The translations under genes and the position numbers were made by a program. The notes below the pieces were generated by a model, which ran no database searches, was not told where the DNA came from, and saw only the letters and a program-made list of their open reading frames with translations. From a bacterium (GTDB taxonomy: Bacteria > Patescibacteriota > Microgenomatia > Levybacterales > UBA12049), in assembly GCA_021820025.1 (NCBI GenBank), contig JAKAEF010000004.1, forward strand, positions 1 through 24,611: a stretch of DNA of 24,611 bases, in the 5' to 3' direction. Below, piece by piece: positions 21,168 through 24,611 of this stretch. Numbering within the stretch: the first letter of the stretch is position 1; each line of letters starts with the position of its first letter.

Positions 21168-22097
21168 ATGGTTAAACAATCAATTACAATTCAAAAGAAA
21201 AAGAGTTTTACATTTTTTGAGAAGTGGATAATTTTTGGAATCATTTTAGCAATAATATTCTTTCTTATTAGTTATTTTTCTCAAAAAGATTTTTTTTCTA
21301 AAAAAGAACCTATTTTAGAAACTCCCAAAACAGAAATGAGGACATTACCTCCAGATGTGAAAAAAGAACTGCAAACAAAACCTGCAAGTATTTCGGCAAC
21401 ACTTCGTGTTCCGATTCTTATGTATCATTATGTAGAGTATGTACAAGATAAAAAAGATACAATTCGTCAATCATTAGATATTCAGCCATATACGTTTGAA
21501 CAGCAAATAAAGACTCTTTTAACTGCAGGATATACATTTATTACAGCTAAAGATTTAGGGGATGTATTAGATGGGAAAACGCAACTTCCTTCAAAACCTG
21601 TCATCTTAACATTTGACGATGGTCATTGGGATTTGGCAACAGATGTGCTTCCTATATTAAAAAAATATAATATTCATGTAACAGCATATATAGTTCCTGG
21701 ATTTATTGGAACAAATTCCGATTCTTTAACTTCTAAAGAAATGCAAGAAATTGTAGATAGTGGATTAATAGATATTGGAGCACATACTGTGCATCATATA
21801 TCCTTAAAAGGACAACCTTTGGCAAGAGTACAATATGAGGTAGATGAAAGTAAGACCATGTTGGAGCAAGAATATCATCTAAAAGTTTATTCGTTTGCAT
21901 ATCCCTATGGTTCATTTGATCAGCAGGCAATAAATGTAGTAAAACAAGCAGGATTCACAACTGCTGCGTCTACCATTCCAGGAATTGTACAAAATCAGCA
22001 AAATAGATTTTTTCTTTATAGATTAAGACCTGGATATAGAACGGGACAAGTTTTACTAAAATATTTAAGTCAAAATATTTTTGGAGCGTATAATTAA
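21168..22097 (+). CDS. Membrane-anchored polysaccharide deacetylase (CE4)
   Basis: A 309-residue protein with an N-terminal anchor (about 20-40), a Lys/Pro-rich linker and an outward-facing NodB-homology domain (about 80-300). Motif 1 is TFDDGH (catalytic base and metal Asp), motif 2 is HTVHH (metal His pair) and motif 3 is FAYPYGSFD. LRVPILMYHYVE at the domain start is typical of the PgdA/IcaB-like branch. Such enzymes remove N-acetyl groups from peptidoglycan or exported glycans. Its stop codon interlocks with that of the convergent GH130 gene (4-nt TTAA overlap). Together with the GH18 protein it suggests active remodelling of GlcNAc-containing surface polymers. Confidence 0.9.
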   Translation: MVKQSITIQKKKSFTFFEKWIIFGIILAIIFFLISYFSQKDFFSKKEPILETPKTEMRTLPPDVKKELQTKPASISATLRVPILMYHYVEYVQDKKDTIRQSLDIQPYTFEQQIKTLLTAGYTFITAKDLGDVLDGKTQLPSKPVILTFDDGHWDLATDVLPILKKYNIHVTAYIVPGFIGTNSDSLTSKEMQEIVDSGLIDIGAHTVHHISLKGQPLARVQYEVDESKTMLEQEYHLKVYSFAYPYGSFDQQAINVVKQAGFTTAASTIPGIVQNQQNRFFLYRLRPGYRTGQVLLKYLSQNIFGAYN

Positions 22098-24001
22098 GTT
22101 AATTCTTTTAGAAGTCTTTTTATTCCAATTGTTGCGACACCTATGACTGTGTCTGCTCCTCCATAATAAACAAATAATTCATCTTCAACCAATACTACAC
22201 CGCAGGGGAAAACTACATTTGGTACTTGTCCTTCTTTTTCATATTGCATAACGGGCTCAAAGATTGGAAAATTTGTCTGAGAAATTATTTTTGTAGGATC
22301 CTCCTTTTGTAACAATACAGCACCTGTTTTATAAATATCTCCTGGTGTAGTTATGCCATGATAGAGTAAAAGCCATCCTTCTGGAATTTCTAAAGGTGGT
22401 GCGGTAATGCCTATTCTTCCGTTATCCCATCCGTAGATTCTTGGTTCTAATAACACTTTGCCATACAAATAATTTCCCGATTGAAATGTTAAATCATTAA
22501 CAAAATCAATCCAAATTTCTGATTTTAATCTATGCAAAAATACGTATTTATTTTGTATTCTTTGAGGAAAAATACATGCATCTTTATCATCAGTTCCGGG
22601 CGGAGAAATAAGAATTGGTTCTTTCCAATTCCATTTTCTATTAAAAAAATCGGTTTCTGTAATAGATGTTAATGCAACCCGTGGAGGATTTATTCCATCA
22701 AACGCTGTGTAACACATATATACTTTATTATCTATATGAGTTAACCGTGGATCTTCGCATCCAGAATTATTATGGGGGTTTTTTTTAATTTCAAAACTTT
22801 TTGAAGGCGTATAAATTGGATGATCTAATCGTTCATCAATATGAAATCCATCACTACTTACTGCATATCCAATTGATGAAACATTTTCTTGTGACATAGC
22901 TCTATAAAGTAAATGAAATTCGTTTTTGCAATAGATTGCACCCGGATTAAACGTTGCTTTTGCCTCCCATGCATGTTTAGGATTTGGTCTAATAATAGGA
23001 TTTTCTATAAATCTTTCTAAAGAAATTTCATGAGGTTTTGCAAATTGTTTTAACATCGTTTCAATCAAAACAGTTGCAACACAGGTAGATGTATCTGCTG
23101 CACCGTAATATATATACAGCAATCCGTTTTTTTCCAAAGCGCCAGATGGGAAAACAATCTTTGGAACATTTCCAAGCATTTCATACTCTTCTTTTGGAAA
23201 TAGGAGAGGTTCAATAATTCTTCCGGAAACTTTTTGCGGATTTGTTTGTTCTAAAAATGATGCTTCAATAGTAAACAATCTGTTTGCCGGATTGTAATAG
23301 TTAATAATGTATGAATAAATAAATAGCCAGCCCTTCGAGGTTTTAATAGGAGTTGCTCCGACTTCAACTTGATCTGAGGTGTTTCTTAAAAGTGGAATAA
23401 CATGATCATCTAAATATTGATACCATCCATCCCAATAATCATTTGACCAAATATCTGATTCGTTGTCAAAATATGCAATAGCAATTTTCGCAGGAGGTTT
23501 GTCTGTATTGGCTGTTAAAATCCCAACTAAATGGCCGTCTACTCTTTCTGGGAAAAGTGTCATAGCTTTTGCATTAAAGGGGGTTACTAAGTGTTTCTCT
23601 TGGATAGTTTTAAAATCTGTTGTTATTGCAACGGCAACTTTTATTCCGTCTGCAGAAAATGGAAATTTGCTTAATGCAGTATAAAAGATAAAATACCTCT
23701 TTCCTACCTTTACAATTCGTGGATCTTCACATCCATATTTCTCCCATTCTTCTGTTGGAATGACCAATTGACTATGTTGTTCAAAATGAATGCCATCGTA
23801 ACTGACTGCATGTCCAACGGTTGATACTTGTAGTTTTTCTCCATTAATTGTTTGTGTGTCCGAAAGCGCTCTATATACTATATGTACTATTCCATGCTCA
23901 TCTTCACAAACAGAACCATTAAAAGCTCCTTTTGCTTCCCATGCATTAATGCTACTTGGAAGAATAATTGGATTCTTATCACTTCTTTGAACTGTAATCA
24001 T
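22094..24001 (-). CDS. Tandem-domain GH130 glycoside phosphorylase/hydrolase
   Basis: A 635-residue protein made of two complete GH130 five-bladed propeller domains (about 5-320 and 327-635). Each begins NPII-P followed by AWEAK-xFN, has GCEDPR (90-95 and 414-419) with the Asp used for catalysis, and closes with YYG(A/G)ADT. Domain 1 reads FPSGALEKNGLLYIYYGAADT and domain 2 FPCGVVLVEDELFVYYGGADT, showing internal duplication. GH130 enzymes mostly split beta-1,2- or beta-1,4-mannosides by phosphorolysis. There is no signal peptide, so a cytosolic role is likely. I start at the ATG at 24001 because it forms ATGA with the upstream stop; the in-frame ATG at 24043 lies inside the previous gene. 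Confidence 0.88.
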   Translation of the reverse strand: MITVQRSDKNPIILPSSINAWEAKGAFNGSVCEDEHGIVHIVYRALSDTQTINGEKLQVSTVGHAVSYDGIHFEQHSQLVIPTEEWEKYGCEDPRIVKVGKRYFIFYTALSKFPFSADGIKVAVAITTDFKTIQEKHLVTPFNAKAMTLFPERVDGHLVGILTANTDKPPAKIAIAYFDNESDIWSNDYWDGWYQYLDDHVIPLLRNTSDQVEVGATPIKTSKGWLFIYSYIINYYNPANRLFTIEASFLEQTNPQKVSGRIIEPLLFPKEEYEMLGNVPKIVFPSGALEKNGLLYIYYGAADTSTCVATVLIETMLKQFAKPHEISLERFIENPIIRPNPKHAWEAKATFNPGAIYCKNEFHLLYRAMSQENVSSIGYAVSSDGFHIDERLDHPIYTPSKSFEIKKNPHNNSGCEDPRLTHIDNKVYMCYTAFDGINPPRVALTSITETDFFNRKWNWKEPILISPPGTDDKDACIFPQRIQNKYVFLHRLKSEIWIDFVNDLTFQSGNYLYGKVLLEPRIYGWDNGRIGITAPPLEIPEGWLLLYHGITTPGDIYKTGAVLLQKEDPTKIISQTNFPIFEPVMQYEKEGQVPNVVFPCGVVLVEDELFVYYGGADTVIGVATIGIKRLLKELT

Positions 24002-24611
24002 ATCATTGTCAGAGGTCTTGGATAAATTGTTTGATTTGGCCAAACTTTACTTGATGCCATAAGTAAATCTAAAAATTCATTAATATTTTGTTTGGCTGCG
24101 CAAACGACTGTATCTGCTCCTCCATAATAGACTATCAAATTATCGTTCTTTACAACAGCTCCGCAAGGATACACGACTCCTGATTTATGCCCCACATTGT
24201 CATACCACATATCTGGAATAATAATTGGTTTTCGAGACCAATATAAAATTTTTAAAGGGTCATTCAAATCCAAAAGCATTGCACCAATTTTATATTGAGA
24301 TGCATCTCTATCATCTACTGCGTGATAAATTAAAAGCCAACCTTTATTTGTTCTTATTGGAGGTGCACCTGCTCCTATTTTTCTGCTGTCCCAATAATCT
24401 TGGCGAGGAGAAATTTTATATTCTCCTTTTAAATAGGTATTTTCAAAAAGTAAATCGTCAACAAAGTCAACTAATATGTTTGGGAATATTCTATGCATAA
24501 TGACATATTTCCCATGAATCTTTTCCGGAAAAATTACTGCATTTTTATCTACAACATTGGGTTTTGAAATAAGCTTTGGTTTACTCCATATAAATTTTTT
24601 TTGTACAAAAT
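23998..24611 (-). CDS. GH130 glycoside phosphorylase/hydrolase (5' part outside window)
   Basis: The frame is open to the window edge, giving the last 203 residues of a GH130 protein. It contains AVIFPEKIHGKYVIMHR, VDFVDDLLF, the block GAGAPPIRTNKGWLLIYH, and the C-terminal PCGAVVKNDNLIVYYGGADTV. It aligns by eye with the second domain of the neighbour (for example IFPQRIQNKYVFLHR and VDFVDDLLF versus IDFVNDLTF), so the two genes are probably duplicates. The GCEDPR region lies beyond the window, so activity and total length cannot be judged. The stop overlaps the next gene by ATGA, so the two are co-translated. Confidence 0.88.
   Translation of the reverse strand, partial: FVQKKFIWSKPKLISKPNVVDKNAVIFPEKIHGKYVIMHRIFPNILVDFVDDLLFENTYLKGEYKISPRQDYWDSRKIGAGAPPIRTNKGWLLIYHAVDDRDASQYKIGAMLLDLNDPLKILYWSRKPIIIPDMWYDNVGHKSGVVYPCGAVVKNDNLIVYYGGADTVVCAAKQNINEFLDLLMASSKVWPNQTIYPRPLTMI

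Noticed and set aside
1..24611. TGA recoding as in some CPR groups
   Set aside because: TGA ends several genes in tight ATGA overlaps (for example 607-610 and 23998-24001) where downstream starts make sense, so it is a stop here.
1..24611. CRISPR array, insertion sequence or prophage
   Set aside because: No regularly spaced repeats, transposase, integrase or phage structural genes were found on either strand.

Overview
The window is AT-rich, gene-dense DNA with tight 4-nt ATGA overlaps, TGA used as a normal stop, no CCA encoded on its tRNA, and many single-pass or multi-pass envelope proteins. This fits a small-genome bacterium of the Patescibacteria/CPR type, possibly Microgenomates. That placement is an inference from style and gene content; no marker gene here proves it. 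I see no mobile element, CRISPR array, phage gene or rRNA.

Layout. 1-1443: a sulfur/redox module with a partial rhodanese, a divergent ArsR-type repressor, a DUF302-glutaredoxin fusion and a DUF2892 membrane protein. 1564-3171: a small zinc-ribbon protein, a metallophosphoesterase and a DUF1361 membrane protein. 3251-3323: tRNA-Phe(GAA). 3406-5253: a membrane-anchored GH18-type hydrolase converging on a FecR-domain protein. 5346-7558: a PfkB (adenosine-kinase-like) kinase overlapping ahcY, together an S-adenosylhomocysteine recycling pair. 7568-9146: a membrane-anchored matrixin-like metalloprotease and an alpha/beta hydrolase. 9186-11203: a small membrane protein with an ABC-2 exporter (ATPase and permease). 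11232-14944: a MarR-controlled DHA2/EmrB-type efflux operon with two membrane-fusion proteins. 15014-15448: an orphan gene with its own strong promoter. 15528-21042: a MacAB-like ABC efflux operon ending in a DUF5666 protein, preceded by an OmpR-type regulator and a histidine kinase. 21168-24611: a polysaccharide deacetylase and two GH130 glycoside phosphorylase/hydrolase genes carrying three GH130 domains, the last gene running off the edge.

How it works together. Most of the window serves the cell envelope and export: three efflux systems, wall or glycan-active enzymes, and their regulators. Three regulatory circuits can be read in the DNA. First, an 8-bp inverted repeat forms the -35 boxes of two fully superimposed, opposite promoters between rhodanese and arsR. 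Second, overlapping MarR-type palindromes lie just downstream of the marR promoter. Third, a tandem TTTCAG-N5-TTTCAG box lies upstream of the response-regulator gene and recurs, with one base changed, upstream of the MacAB-like operon. First genes of transcripts repeatedly have a TAyAAT-like -10 only 6-9 nt before the ATG, which implies leaderless or near-leaderless mRNAs. Several downstream genes of operons carry strong GGAGG sites or stop/start overlaps instead.

No wholly new system is evident. The most unusual items are the split YgaVP-like redox module with its superimposed promoters, the leaderless promoter grammar, and the two-component box shared by sensor operon and exporter.
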